Assembly (NCBI GenBank): GCA_041288195.1
Contig: JBGGME010000240.1
Coordinates: forward strand, 1 to 20,228
DNA: 20,228 nucleotides
Reading direction: 5' to 3'
Origin: AWTP1-13 sp041288195
GTDB taxonomy: Bacteria; Pseudomonadota; Alphaproteobacteria; Rhizobiales; Hyphomicrobiaceae
The stretch's first letter is position 1, and each line of letters begins with the position of its first letter. The notes beneath the pieces were generated by a model. The model ran no database searches. It had not been told where the DNA came from and saw only the letters and a program-made list of their open reading frames with translations. This document shows, piece by piece, positions 1 to 8,893 of the stretch. Made by a program: the position numbers and the translations under genes.

Positions 1-192
1 GACATCATCGCCCTGCTGCTGCGCCTCAACGCCCAGGGCGTCACCATCATCATGATCGAGCACATCATGCGCGCGGTGATGAGCTTCTCGCAGCGCCTCG
101 CCGTGCTGGTGTCGGGCCGCAAGATCGCCGACGGCGCGCCCGCCGACGTCGTCAACAACCCGGAAGTGGTGAGCGCCTACCTTGGCCAGTAG
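1..192 (+). CDS. livG: Branched-chain amino-acid-type ABC transporter ATP-binding protein, LivG-like (C-terminal end only)
   Basis: The 5' end is outside the window; 63 codons remain before the TAG at 190-192. The visible part is the end of an ABC ATPase: a strand followed by the switch histidine in IEHIM (around residue 21 of the fragment), then the VSGRKIADGAP stretch and a final VVSAYLGQ. This tail is typical of LivG/BraF-type ATPases, which energise import of branched-chain amino acids or related compounds with a partner ATPase, two permeases and a periplasmic binding protein. The next gene is a LivF-type ATPase whose start overlaps this stop, which supports the LivG assignment. Walker A, Walker B and the signature motif are not visible, so the substrate cannot be inferred. 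Confidence 0.85.
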   Translation, partial: DIIALLLRLNAQGVTIIMIEHIMRAVMSFSQRLAVLVSGRKIADGAPADVVNNPEVVSAYLGQ

Positions 193-913
193 CATTACCA
201 TCGCCGGGCTTCACGCCGGCTACGGCTCGGTGCGCGTCATCGAGGACGTCTCGCTGAACGTCGCGGCGGGCGAGACCGTGGCGCTGCTCGGCACCAACGG
301 CAACGGCAAGAGCACCCTGATGAAGTGCATCATGGGGCTGGTGCGGCCGAGCGCGGGGCGCGTCGTCGCCGAGATCGACGGCGCCTCCCACGACCTCTCC
401 AAGCTCACCACCGAGGAGATCGTCGACCTCGGCATCGCCCTGGTCCCCGAGGGCCGGCGCCTGTTCCCGAAGCTCACCGTCGAGGAGAACCTGCTGCTCG
501 GCGCCTTCCGCCAGGCCGCGCGCAAGCACATGCACGCCAACCTCGAGAACTGCTTCACCACGTTCCCGCGCCTCAAGGAGCGCCGCAGCCAGCTTGCCGG
601 CAGCCTCTCCGGCGGCGAGCAGCAGATGCTGGCGCTCGGCCGCGCACTGATGCTGGCGCCCAGGATCCTGCTCGTCGACGAGCCCTCCGTGGGCCTCGCC
701 CCGCTGCTGGTCGCCCGCACCATCGACGCCATCAAGGAGCTCAAGGACCAGCACCAGCTCACCGTGCTGATGGCCGAGCAGAACTTCACCCAGGCAATCC
801 GCATCGCCGACCGCGGCTACGTCATCGTCCACGGCAAGATCGCCGTCGACGGCCTCTCGGCCGAGGAGCTCAACAACAACGAGCTCATCAAGAAGTTCTA
901 TCTGGGTCTCTGA
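182..913 (+). CDS. livF: Branched-chain amino-acid-type ABC transporter ATP-binding protein LivF
   Basis: A 243-residue ABC ATPase, a normal length for LivF. It carries Walker A GTNGNGKST (37-45), the ABC signature LSGGEQ (142-147), Walker B LLVDEP with catalytic Glu167, and the LivF-style AEQN in place of the switch-histidine segment (198-201). The likely start is a TTG at 182 inside the last codons of livG, so the two genes overlap by 11 bases and are probably translationally coupled. The family binds ATP at the inner membrane face and drives uptake of branched-chain amino acids, amides, urea or aromatic acids. The permease and binding-protein genes should lie upstream of the window, so the real substrate is unknown. 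A hairpin at 934-970 follows. Confidence 0.92.
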   Translation: MASSITIAGLHAGYGSVRVIEDVSLNVAAGETVALLGTNGNGKSTLMKCIMGLVRPSAGRVVAEIDGASHDLSKLTTEEIVDLGIALVPEGRRLFPKLTVEENLLLGAFRQAARKHMHANLENCFTTFPRLKERRSQLAGSLSGGEQQMLALGRALMLAPRILLVDEPSVGLAPLLVARTIDAIKELKDQHQLTVLMAEQNFTQAIRIADRGYVIVHGKIAVDGLSAEELNNNELIKKFYLGL

Positions 914-933
914 GGCACCCCTCCCCGATGCAT

Positions 934-970
934 CCCCGGAAGCCGACGCTTCAGCGGAGGCTATCCGGGG
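934..970. terminator. Stem-loop between convergent genes, possible bidirectional terminator
   Basis: Arms 934-944 and 959-970 form 11 base pairs with one bulged A at 963 and a 14-base loop. The hairpin sits between the livF stop (913) and the stop of the convergent hydrolase gene (1029). There is no clear T-run on either side, so termination is an inference from position and stem strength. Confidence 0.4.
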
Positions 971-1028
971 CCCTGCTGGGTCATGGGAGCGCGGCAAGAT
1001 CCCGGATTGCAACACGCGGGAGTGCACC

Positions 1029-1928
1029 TCAGGCCAGCTCGCCATTGCGCCACGCGAGCTTGTCGAACGCCACGTGCCCGCCGAAGAAGTCGGCCGTCGT
1101 CTCCTGCCCGGCGAGATCCGTCGCCGAGTATCGCGCCGCGGGTCCCTCGATCTTGCGGGAGCGCGGCTGGGCCGCGACCCACCCATCGGCCGGCAGCAGC
1201 GTCGATCCGCGCGTCGTGACGTCCCAGATATAGTAGTGGTGCGGCACCACGACTTTGGGCTGCAGGCGGCGGATGATCGCGGCCGTCATGTCGAAGCTCA
1301 TGACGTGCTGCGAGCCGTCGACGGGCAGCAGCGCGATGTCGATGCGGCCGAGCGCCTCCCACACGTGCTCCGGTGGATCGTGGCGGTTGTCGCCCCAGTG
1401 CAGGATGCGCAGGCCGCCGGTTTCGACGACGACCAGGCAGTTGTCCCAGGAGCGCGAATTGTGGGGCGGCTCGATGTCGACGCCGTGGAGCTCGCGGTGG
1501 ACCATCTTGAAATCGTAGCTGCCGAAGCCCGAGGCGGTCGCATGCTTGTCGGGGATGCCGGTGATGGTCACGTCCAGGAACCGGTAGGTGCCGATCAGCC
1601 GGTCGAGCAGGACGTGGGCATCGAGCCTGTTGAGCGCGTCGTGGTCGAAGTGGGCGTGCGTCGAGACACCGATATCGACCGCCGTCATCGGCATGTCGGC
1701 GATATACCAGTCCCAGTGCCGCAGCGGATGGTTGCGCCAGGGATCGAGCATGATCGTGAGCCCCTTCGGGCTCGTGACGCGGAAGGCCGAGGAGCCGAAA
1801 TAGGCGAGCTCGATCTCGTCGGTTGCCGGCGGCGTTCGGTCTTGCGCCAGCTCCATCATGCGGTTGTGGTTGGCGCTGCTGCGCCAGGCGACGGGTCCAG
1901 CCTCTGGGCGGGGCGTGCGATCGGTCAT
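1029..1928 (-). CDS. Metallo-beta-lactamase-fold hydrolase (UlaG/RomA-like)
   Basis: A 299-residue protein with the metal-binding core of the metallo-beta-lactamase superfamily: HAHFDH at 91-96, a further His156 in PPHNS, Asp180 in HWGD and paired His230/His231. The strand order and the late paired histidines recall UlaG/RomA-type (COG2220) hydrolases, which act on phosphodiester, lactone or amide bonds. The substrate cannot be read from sequence. No signal peptide is evident, so it is probably cytoplasmic. The start at 1928 gives a polar 35-residue leader; Met24/Met25 (from about 1859) is an alternative. The gene is divergent from a nitroreductase gene, and a strong sigma-54-type promoter lies about 60 bases upstream, suggesting regulated expression. 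Confidence 0.85.
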   Translation of the reverse strand: MTDRTPRPEAGPVAWRSSANHNRMMELAQDRTPPATDEIELAYFGSSAFRVTSPKGLTIMLDPWRNHPLRHWDWYIADMPMTAVDIGVSTHAHFDHDALNRLDAHVLLDRLIGTYRFLDVTITGIPDKHATASGFGSYDFKMVHRELHGVDIEPPHNSRSWDNCLVVVETGGLRILHWGDNRHDPPEHVWEALGRIDIALLPVDGSQHVMSFDMTAAIIRRLQPKVVVPHHYYIWDVTTRGSTLLPADGWVAAQPRSRKIEGPAARYSATDLAGQETTADFFGGHVAFDKLAWRNGELA

Positions 1929-1984
1929 GCGTGGGGAGGCTCGGGCTTGTTGCTGGCATCAGGCTACGTTGCCGAGCTTGCACC

Positions 1985-2001
1985 CGCAACCGCCGTGCCA
2001 A
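1985..2001 (-). promoter_or_regulatory. Sigma-54 (RpoN) promoter for the metallo-beta-lactamase-fold hydrolase gene
   Basis: On the minus strand the sequence reads TTGGCACG, four bases, TTGC, matching the sigma-54 core YTGGCACG-N4-TTGC at every fixed base. The invariant GG (1999-1998) and GC (1987-1986) have the required 10-base separation. A start near 1975 would leave a leader of about 47 bases before the ATG at 1928. The match is direct; promoter use is inferred. Confidence 0.6.
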
Positions 2002-2091
2002 TCGCGCCCGTAAAGGACAACCCGCCGCGCTCCGCGACTCCCCCGATGGCCTCGCCCGGACGCCGCTGGTACCTTCAGGGCCGAGCCGGCA

Positions 2092-2127
2092 CTGCGCGAG
2101 ACGCGCAGCCCTGCATTCCGCAAGCAG
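2092..2127. promoter_or_regulatory. Two tandem 17-bp dyads, CTGC-N9-GCAG (candidate enhancer or operator)
   Basis: The first dyad (2092-2108) is perfect, with 7-base arms CTGCGCG and CGCGCAG around AGA. The second (2111-2127) keeps the same outer frame, CTGC, nine bases, GCAG. Their centres (2100 and 2119) are 19 bp apart. They lie roughly 125 and 144 bp upstream of the predicted sigma-54 start, a usual distance for an enhancer-binding activator, and 18-53 bp upstream of the nitroreductase ATG, so they could equally be an operator for that gene. Confidence 0.4.
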
Positions 2128-2144
2128 CGTGAAAGACCGCAGAC

Positions 2145-2843
2145 ATGAGCGACATCGGCGTCCTCGAAGCCATCCACACCGCCCGTGCGCTACGCAAGCT
2201 CAAGCCCGATCCGGTGCCGGAGGCGGTGATCACTCAGGTCCTCGACGCCGCGATCCGCGCCCCCTCCGCAGGCAATGCGCAGAATTGGGCCTTCGTCGTC
2301 GTCCGCGACGCCGGGCAGCGCCGCAAGCTCGGCGCCATCTATCGCAAGGCCTCCGACATCGCCAGCGCCATGTACGCCGCCCGCGGTCGCCCCGCGCACC
2401 TGACCGAGGAGCAGTTCCAGAAGTTCATGTCGTCGGGCGCCTACCTGTGGGACCACATGGGCGACGCACCCGTGATCCTGATCCCCTGCCAGTCGCGCCC
2501 CGTGCTGCCGCCGCCGGCCGCCCTGTCGCCCGATATCCGTGCCGGCTTCGCGGACGAGGAGCGCTACGTCGCCCGCATTCGCGGCGCCAGCATCTACCCG
2601 GCAGTGCAGAACATCATCCTCGCCTGCCGGGCGCTCGGCCTCGGCACCACCATCACCACCAACCACATCCGCTGCGAGGACGAGGTGAAGGCCGTGCTCG
2701 GCATCCCCGCGGACGTCGACACGTTCGCCATGATGCCCGTCGGCTATCCGCTCGGTAAGTTCGGACCGGTGACGCGGCGTCCGGTCGCCGAGGTCGCGCA
2801 CGCCGACCGATGGTCGCAGCCGTGGCCAGGCGCACCGACTTGA
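2145..2843 (+). CDS. Nitroreductase-family flavoprotein
   Basis: A 232-residue protein of the FMN-dependent nitroreductase fold. The N-terminal ARALRKLKPDPVP segment and the APSAGNAQNW motif near residues 43-52 match the FMN phosphate and isoalloxazine-binding parts of the family; the later stretch from about residue 150 (IYPAVQNIILACRALGLGT) is the conserved dimer-forming helix. Members reduce nitro groups, quinones, flavins or enones with NAD(P)H, or dehalogenate substrates; the actual substrate is unknown. It is cytoplasmic and should be a homodimer. The stop at 2841-2843 is 11 bases before the preferred thiL start, so the two genes may be co-transcribed. The divergent hydrolase shares its upstream region. 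Confidence 0.88.
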   Translation: MSDIGVLEAIHTARALRKLKPDPVPEAVITQVLDAAIRAPSAGNAQNWAFVVVRDAGQRRKLGAIYRKASDIASAMYAARGRPAHLTEEQFQKFMSSGAYLWDHMGDAPVILIPCQSRPVLPPPAALSPDIRAGFADEERYVARIRGASIYPAVQNIILACRALGLGTTITTNHIRCEDEVKAVLGIPADVDTFAMMPVGYPLGKFGPVTRRPVAEVAHADRWSQPWPGAPT

Positions 2844-2854
2844 TCCGGGATCAG

Positions 2855-3868
2855 ATGGCAGAAGACGCACAAGGCAGCGAGCGGGTCGAGGGCGAGGAGG
2901 CGATCATCCGCGTCCTGGCGCCGCTTGCCTCGGGCTATCCGGGCGCCTTCGGCCTGAAGGACGACTGCGCGCTGATCGCGCCCAGGCCCGGCACCGAGCT
3001 CGTGCTCAAGACCGATCCCGTCGCCGAGGGCGTGCACTTCCTCGCCGACGACGCGCCCGAGGACGTCGCCTGGAAGGCGCTGGCGGTCAACGTCTCGGAC
3101 CTCGCCGCCAAGGCCGCCCGCCCGCTCGGCTACCTGATGGCGCTGTCGTTCCCCGCGGCGCCGGCGACGGCCTGGCTCGCCCGCTTCGCCGCCGGCCTAA
3201 CGCAAGCGCAGGCGCGCTTCGGCTGCCATCTGATCGGCGGGGATACGGATCGCCGGCCCGGGCCGATCACGATCACCATCACCGTCATCGGCGAGGTCGA
3301 GCAGGGGCGCATGATCCGCCGCGCCACGGCGCACCCCGGCGATGCCCTGTTCGTCTCCGGCACGCTCGGCGACGCCGCGCTCGGCCTCGCGCTCCGCAAT
3401 GAGCCCGCGCTCGCGTCTGCCTGGAGCCTGTCCGCCGGGGAAGCCGAGCACCTGCTGCGCCGCTACGCGCGACCCGACCCTCGCCTTGCGCTCGGCGAGG
3501 CGCTGCGCCGGCACGCGTCCGCCGCCATGGACATCTCCGACGGCCTCGCCAAGGACCTCGGTCGCATGTGCGCGGCGAGCGGCTGCGGGGCCCGCGTCCG
3601 GCTCGCCGACCTGCCGCTGTCCCCCGCCGCCGCCAAGGCCCTCGCCGCCGATCCCAGTCTGGCCCGCCATATCGCTTCCGGCGGCGACGACTACGAGGTG
3701 CTGGCCGCCGTGCCATCTGCACAGGCCGCCGCGTTCGCCTCCGCCGCCCTCGCTGCCGGCGTGACCGCAACTCGGATCGGCGAGGCACTCTCGGGCGCCG
3801 GCGTCGCAATCGAAGGCCCCGACGGCTGCCCGCTCGACCTCAACCGACCCGGCTGGGACCACTTCTGA
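2855..3868 (+). CDS. thiL: Thiamine-monophosphate kinase ThiL
   Basis: Catalyses ATP-dependent phosphorylation of thiamine monophosphate to thiamine diphosphate, the last step of cofactor synthesis. From the ATG at 2855 it is 337 residues, normal for ThiL. Visible family motifs are the metal/nucleotide aspartates in KDDCAL (35-40), TDP-EGVHF (53-62), NVSDLAA (79-85), GGDTDR (128-133), MDISDGLAKD (225-234) and GGDDYEV near the C-terminus. I chose 2855 because GGGA lies a few bases upstream and the family begins shortly before the DDCAL motif; an in-frame start at 2810 would overlap the nitroreductase gene. In many Alphaproteobacteria thiL follows nusB and precedes hppA; here nusB is not adjacent. 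No TPP-riboswitch-like element is visible. Confidence 0.93.
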   Translation: MAEDAQGSERVEGEEAIIRVLAPLASGYPGAFGLKDDCALIAPRPGTELVLKTDPVAEGVHFLADDAPEDVAWKALAVNVSDLAAKAARPLGYLMALSFPAAPATAWLARFAAGLTQAQARFGCHLIGGDTDRRPGPITITITVIGEVEQGRMIRRATAHPGDALFVSGTLGDAALGLALRNEPALASAWSLSAGEAEHLLRRYARPDPRLALGEALRRHASAAMDISDGLAKDLGRMCAASGCGARVRLADLPLSPAAAKALAADPSLARHIASGGDDYEVLAAVPSAQAAAFASAALAAGVTATRIGEALSGAGVAIEGPDGCPLDLNRPGWDHF

Positions 3869-3871
3869 GTC

Positions 3872-3948
3872 CCCTCTCCCCGCTTGCCCTCGGGCTCTCC
3901 ACACGCTCGCCCTGCCCAGATACTGCCCGAGGGCTTGCGGGGAGAGGG
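3872..3948. repeat. Large inverted repeat, 24-base arms, downstream of thiL
   Basis: Arm 3872-3895 is the reverse complement of arm 3925-3948 with two mismatches, around a 29-base loop. It begins three bases after the thiL stop, so it could end thiL transcription. The CCCTCTCCCCGC arm resembles palindromic repeats scattered between genes in many proteobacterial genomes. A genome-wide copy count would decide between terminator and dispersed repeat. Confidence 0.7.
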
Positions 3949-3951
3949 CTA

Positions 3952-4005
3952 GGGTGAGGGGCGGCAACACGCTCCAGCGTCGGTGTCCGAGGCCGCCCCT
4001 CACCC
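3952..4005. repeat. Second inverted repeat, perfect 14-base arms
   Basis: Arm 3952-3965 (GGGTGAGGGGCGGC) is an exact reverse complement of arm 3992-4005, with a 26-base loop. It directly follows the first inverted repeat, so the two form a composite palindromic unit typical of dispersed intergenic repeats. Confidence 0.65.
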
Positions 4006-4056
4006 CGACCCACTGCCTTCTAGCAGGTTCACCTCGTCGCGAAACGGGCAAGGTAT

Positions 4057-4091
4057 GCATCCCAACTTTCGCGCGAGCAAGCGTGGGATGC
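4057..4091. repeat. Third small inverted repeat, perfect 8-base arms
   Basis: GCATCCCA (4057-4064) is mirrored by TGGGATGC (4084-4091) around a 19-base spacer. It is the third stem-loop in the 388-base gene-free stretch 3869-4256. The rest of that stretch holds no convincing gene, only a candidate promoter. Confidence 0.4.
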
Positions 4092-4135
4092 CCACTGGAG
4101 ATAGGCAGCGCTGCGCTGCAGGCTGGGCTTGAGGG

Positions 4136-4163
4136 TTGTCCCCCATGGCAGGTTCTCTATACG
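4136..4163 (+). promoter_or_regulatory. Candidate housekeeping promoter for the molybdoenzyme gene
   Basis: TTGTCC (4136-4141), a 16-base spacer and TATACG (4158-4163) resemble a sigma-70-type promoter, four bases of six in each box. A start near 4170 would give a leader of about 87 bases before the ATG at 4257. The evidence is the motif and its position only. Confidence 0.3.
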
Positions 4164-4256
4164 ATGTCGGCGAGGTCGCCTGATCCGGGATGCGGACAAG
4201 GCGATGATCGACGCAGGTCCGCGGTTCGCGGGCAGCTCGCAGGAAAGGGCAACGGG

Positions 4257-6536
4257 ATGAGTGCTGACGGCGGCAATGGCGCGAACGGCGCGGACAACAA
4301 GTGGATCGGCAAGCGGACGCCGAGGCCCGACGGCATCGACAAGGTGACGGGACGTGCTGCCTTCGCTGCCGACTTCTCCCTGCCCGGCATGCTCTGGGGC
4401 AGGGTCCTGCGCAGCCCGCACCCCCATGCCCGCATCAGGTCCATCAACTCCGACAAGGCCCTGGCGCTCCCCGGCGTGAAGGCCGTCATGATCGGCGAGG
4501 ACCTCGTCGAGTTCCCATGGGACAAGGCGGCCCCCCTCGGCATCCAGGACTTGCGCTTCAACAGCCGCAACGTCATGGCGCGCGAGAAGGCGCTCTATGT
4601 GGGTCACCCGGTCGCGGCGGTGGCGGCGATATCGAACAGAATCGCGGCCGACGCCCTCAAGCTGATCGAGGTCGACTACGAGGCGCTGCCCTGGGTCATC
4701 GACGTTGACGAGGCCCTGCAGCCGGGTGCCCCAATCCTGCACGAGCACATGCGCGGCGTCGGCGCCAAGCCTGGACCGGGAACCACCTCCAACATCGCCG
4801 GCACGCTCGAGCACAAGCTCGGCGACTGCGATGCCGGCTTCGCCGCTGCCGACGTCATCGTCGAGCGCCACTTCAAGACCAAGCCCGTGCATCAGGGCTA
4901 CATCGAGCCGCACGCCTGCGTCGTCGACGTCAAGGGCGGACAGGTCACGATCTGGAGCAGCAGCCAGGGCCACTTCATGGTCCGTGACATGACGGCCCAG
5001 CTTACCGGAGCGAAGCTGAGCGACGTGCGCGCGATCCCCGCCGAGATCGGCGGCGGCTTCGGCGGCAAGACCATCGTCTACCTCGAGCCGCTGGCGCTGA
5101 TCCTCGCGCGCAAGTCCGGCCGCCCGGTCAAGATGGTGATGAGCCGCCAGGAGGTGTTCCGCGCCACGGGGCCCACCTCGGGATCGTCGATGACGGTCAA
5201 GGTGGGTGCCACCAAGGACGGCAAGATCACGGCCCTGAAGTCGACGATGCGGCTGCAGGCCGGCGCGTTCCCCGGCTCCCCGATCCGCGGCGCCGTGGGC
5301 TGCTCGGTCGCGCCCTACGATCTCGCCAATGTGCACATGATCGGCCTCGACATCGTCACCAACCGGCCCAAGGTGGCCGCCTACCGGGCGCCCGGCGCGC
5401 CGATCGGCGCGTTTGCCGTCGAGTCGACGCTCGACGACCTGGCCCTGGCTCTGAAGATGGACCCGCTGGTGCTGCGCCAGAAGAACGCGGCCAAGCAGGG
5501 CACCAAGTCGGCCTATGGCCCGACCTTCCCCCGCATCGGCTACGTCGAGACGCTCGAGGCCGCGCTCAGCCACCCGCACTACAAGGCGCCCCTCAAGGCC
5601 AATCAGGGTCGCGGTGTCGCCAGCGGCTTCTGGTTCAACGCCGGGGGCGAATCGAGCGCGCAGGTCAACGTCAACGAGGACGGCACCGTCGTCGTCATGA
5701 CCGGCCACCCCGACATCGGCGGCTCCCGCGCCTCGATGATGAACATCGCCGCGGAGCTGCTGGGGATCGACTATCGCCGCGTGCAGGCGCTGATCGGCGA
5801 CACCAGCTCCATCCCGTTCGCCGCCCTGACCGGCGGCAGCCGTGTCACCTTCGCCGCCGCCCTGGTGGTGACGAAGGCCACCGAGCAGGTCATCCAGACC
5901 CTGCGCGAGCGCGCGGCCAAGATCTGGAAGATCGACGTCGAAGCCGTCATCTGGGAGAACGGCCACGCGCGTCCCGCCAGCACCAACGCCGGCGACTTCC
6001 AGCCGTTGTCGCTGGCGGAGCTCGCCGCCAAGTCCAGCGCCACCGGCGGCCCCATCGGCGGTCGCTCCTCGCTCAACACCGAAGGCGCAGGCCCCGGTTT
6101 CGGCACCCACATCTGCGACGTGGAGGTCGATCCCGAGACCGGCAAGGTGCAGGTCCTGCGCTACACGGCGATCCAGGACGTGGGCCGCGCCATCCACCCG
6201 AGCTACGTCGAGGGCCAGCTGCAGGGCGGCGTGGCCCAGGGCATCGGCTGGGCGCTCAACGAGGAGTTCATCTACGACGCCAAGGGGCAGCTGGATAACC
6301 CCACGTTCCTCGACTATCGCATGCCCGTCACCTCGGACCTGCCGATGATCGAGCCGGTTCTCGTCGAGGTGCCCAACGACAAGCACCCGCAGGGCATCCG
6401 CGGCGTCGGCGAGGTGCCCCTGGTGCCCGCCATGGCGGCGGTCGCCAATGCCATCCGGCAGGCGACCGGCCTGCGCATGACCGATCTGCCCATGTCTCCG
6501 CCGAAGGTGCTCGCGGCGCTCGACGCCGCCAAGTAG
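4257..6536 (+). CDS. Xanthine dehydrogenase/aldehyde oxidase family, molybdopterin-binding (large) subunit
   Basis: A 759-residue molybdenum hydroxylase large subunit. An aldehyde oxidase/xanthine dehydrogenase a/b-hammerhead domain covers about residues 20-135 and two molybdopterin-binding domains follow. Seen motifs are GGGFGGK (near 265), AYRAPGAP (near 375), GGSR and the C-terminal GVGE with the likely catalytic Glu at about 719. The CO-dehydrogenase active-loop motifs AYXCSFR and AYRGAGR are absent, so CO oxidation is unlikely; aldehydes or N-heterocycles are more plausible substrates. Such subunits normally work with a [2Fe-2S] subunit and often an FAD subunit, yet neither is encoded nearby. 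The ATG at 4257 was chosen because AGGAAAGGG precedes it and the homologous region starts soon after. No Tat signal is apparent. Confidence 0.9.
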   Translation: MSADGGNGANGADNKWIGKRTPRPDGIDKVTGRAAFAADFSLPGMLWGRVLRSPHPHARIRSINSDKALALPGVKAVMIGEDLVEFPWDKAAPLGIQDLRFNSRNVMAREKALYVGHPVAAVAAISNRIAADALKLIEVDYEALPWVIDVDEALQPGAPILHEHMRGVGAKPGPGTTSNIAGTLEHKLGDCDAGFAAADVIVERHFKTKPVHQGYIEPHACVVDVKGGQVTIWSSSQGHFMVRDMTAQLTGAKLSDVRAIPAEIGGGFGGKTIVYLEPLALILARKSGRPVKMVMSRQEVFRATGPTSGSSMTVKVGATKDGKITALKSTMRLQAGAFPGSPIRGAVGCSVAPYDLANVHMIGLDIVTNRPKVAAYRAPGAPIGAFAVESTLDDLALALKMDPLVLRQKNAAKQGTKSAYGPTFPRIGYVETLEAALSHPHYKAPLKANQGRGVASGFWFNAGGESSAQVNVNEDGTVVVMTGHPDIGGSRASMMNIAAELLGIDYRRVQALIGDTSSIPFAALTGGSRVTFAAALVVTKATEQVIQTLRERAAKIWKIDVEAVIWENGHARPASTNAGDFQPLSLAELAAKSSATGGPIGGRSSLNTEGAGPGFGTHICDVEVDPETGKVQVLRYTAIQDVGRAIHPSYVEGQLQGGVAQGIGWALNEEFIYDAKGQLDNPTFLDYRMPVTSDLPMIEPVLVEVPNDKHPQGIRGVGEVPLVPAMAAVANAIRQATGLRMTDLPMSPPKVLAALDAAK

Positions 6537-6611
6537 ACCACGCGCTCGTGGCCACGAGGTCCTGAATTCGGGCCTTGTGGCGGCGCACCCGGCGCTGTGG
6601 CGATGTGCCCT

Positions 6612-6632
6612 CCTTGCAAGGACGTTGCAAGG
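6612..6632. terminator. Small hairpin downstream of the molybdoenzyme gene
   Basis: CCTTGCAA (6612-6619) and TTGCAAGG (6625-6632) pair perfectly around a 5-base loop, 76 bases after the stop and 138 before hppA. There is no T-run, so a terminator role is tentative. I see no other clear signal in 6537-6769 apart from the hppA ribosome binding site. Confidence 0.3.
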
Positions 6633-6769
6633 GGGCCGCACATTTGGCATGGTCCCGCGCGATTCCGCTCCGGGCATGGGCCCGGACGCGGCGGTCGGTG
6701 GGCGGGCTCCGTGCCGCCGCGTCTCAATCCGTAAACCTGAGCTGCGACTCTACTGGGGGGAAATCGGCC

Positions 6770-8893
<2,124 letters not shown>

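Noticed and set aside
2810..2854. Upstream start for thiL
   Set aside because: It would overlap the nitroreductase gene by 34 bases and adds residues absent from the family pattern; ATG 2855 has a ribosome site.
2101..2854. TPP riboswitch before thiL
   Set aside because: I looked for the conserved CUGAGA-type thi-box core in the upstream DNA and found nothing like it; thiL is tightly packed behind the nitroreductase gene.
4029..6677. Long minus-strand open frame (882 codons) opposite the molybdoenzyme gene
   Set aside because: It is a GC-rich shadow frame: the composition is dominated by Gly/Ala/Asp/Arg/His repeats and no domain is recognisable, while the plus strand encodes a clear enzyme family.
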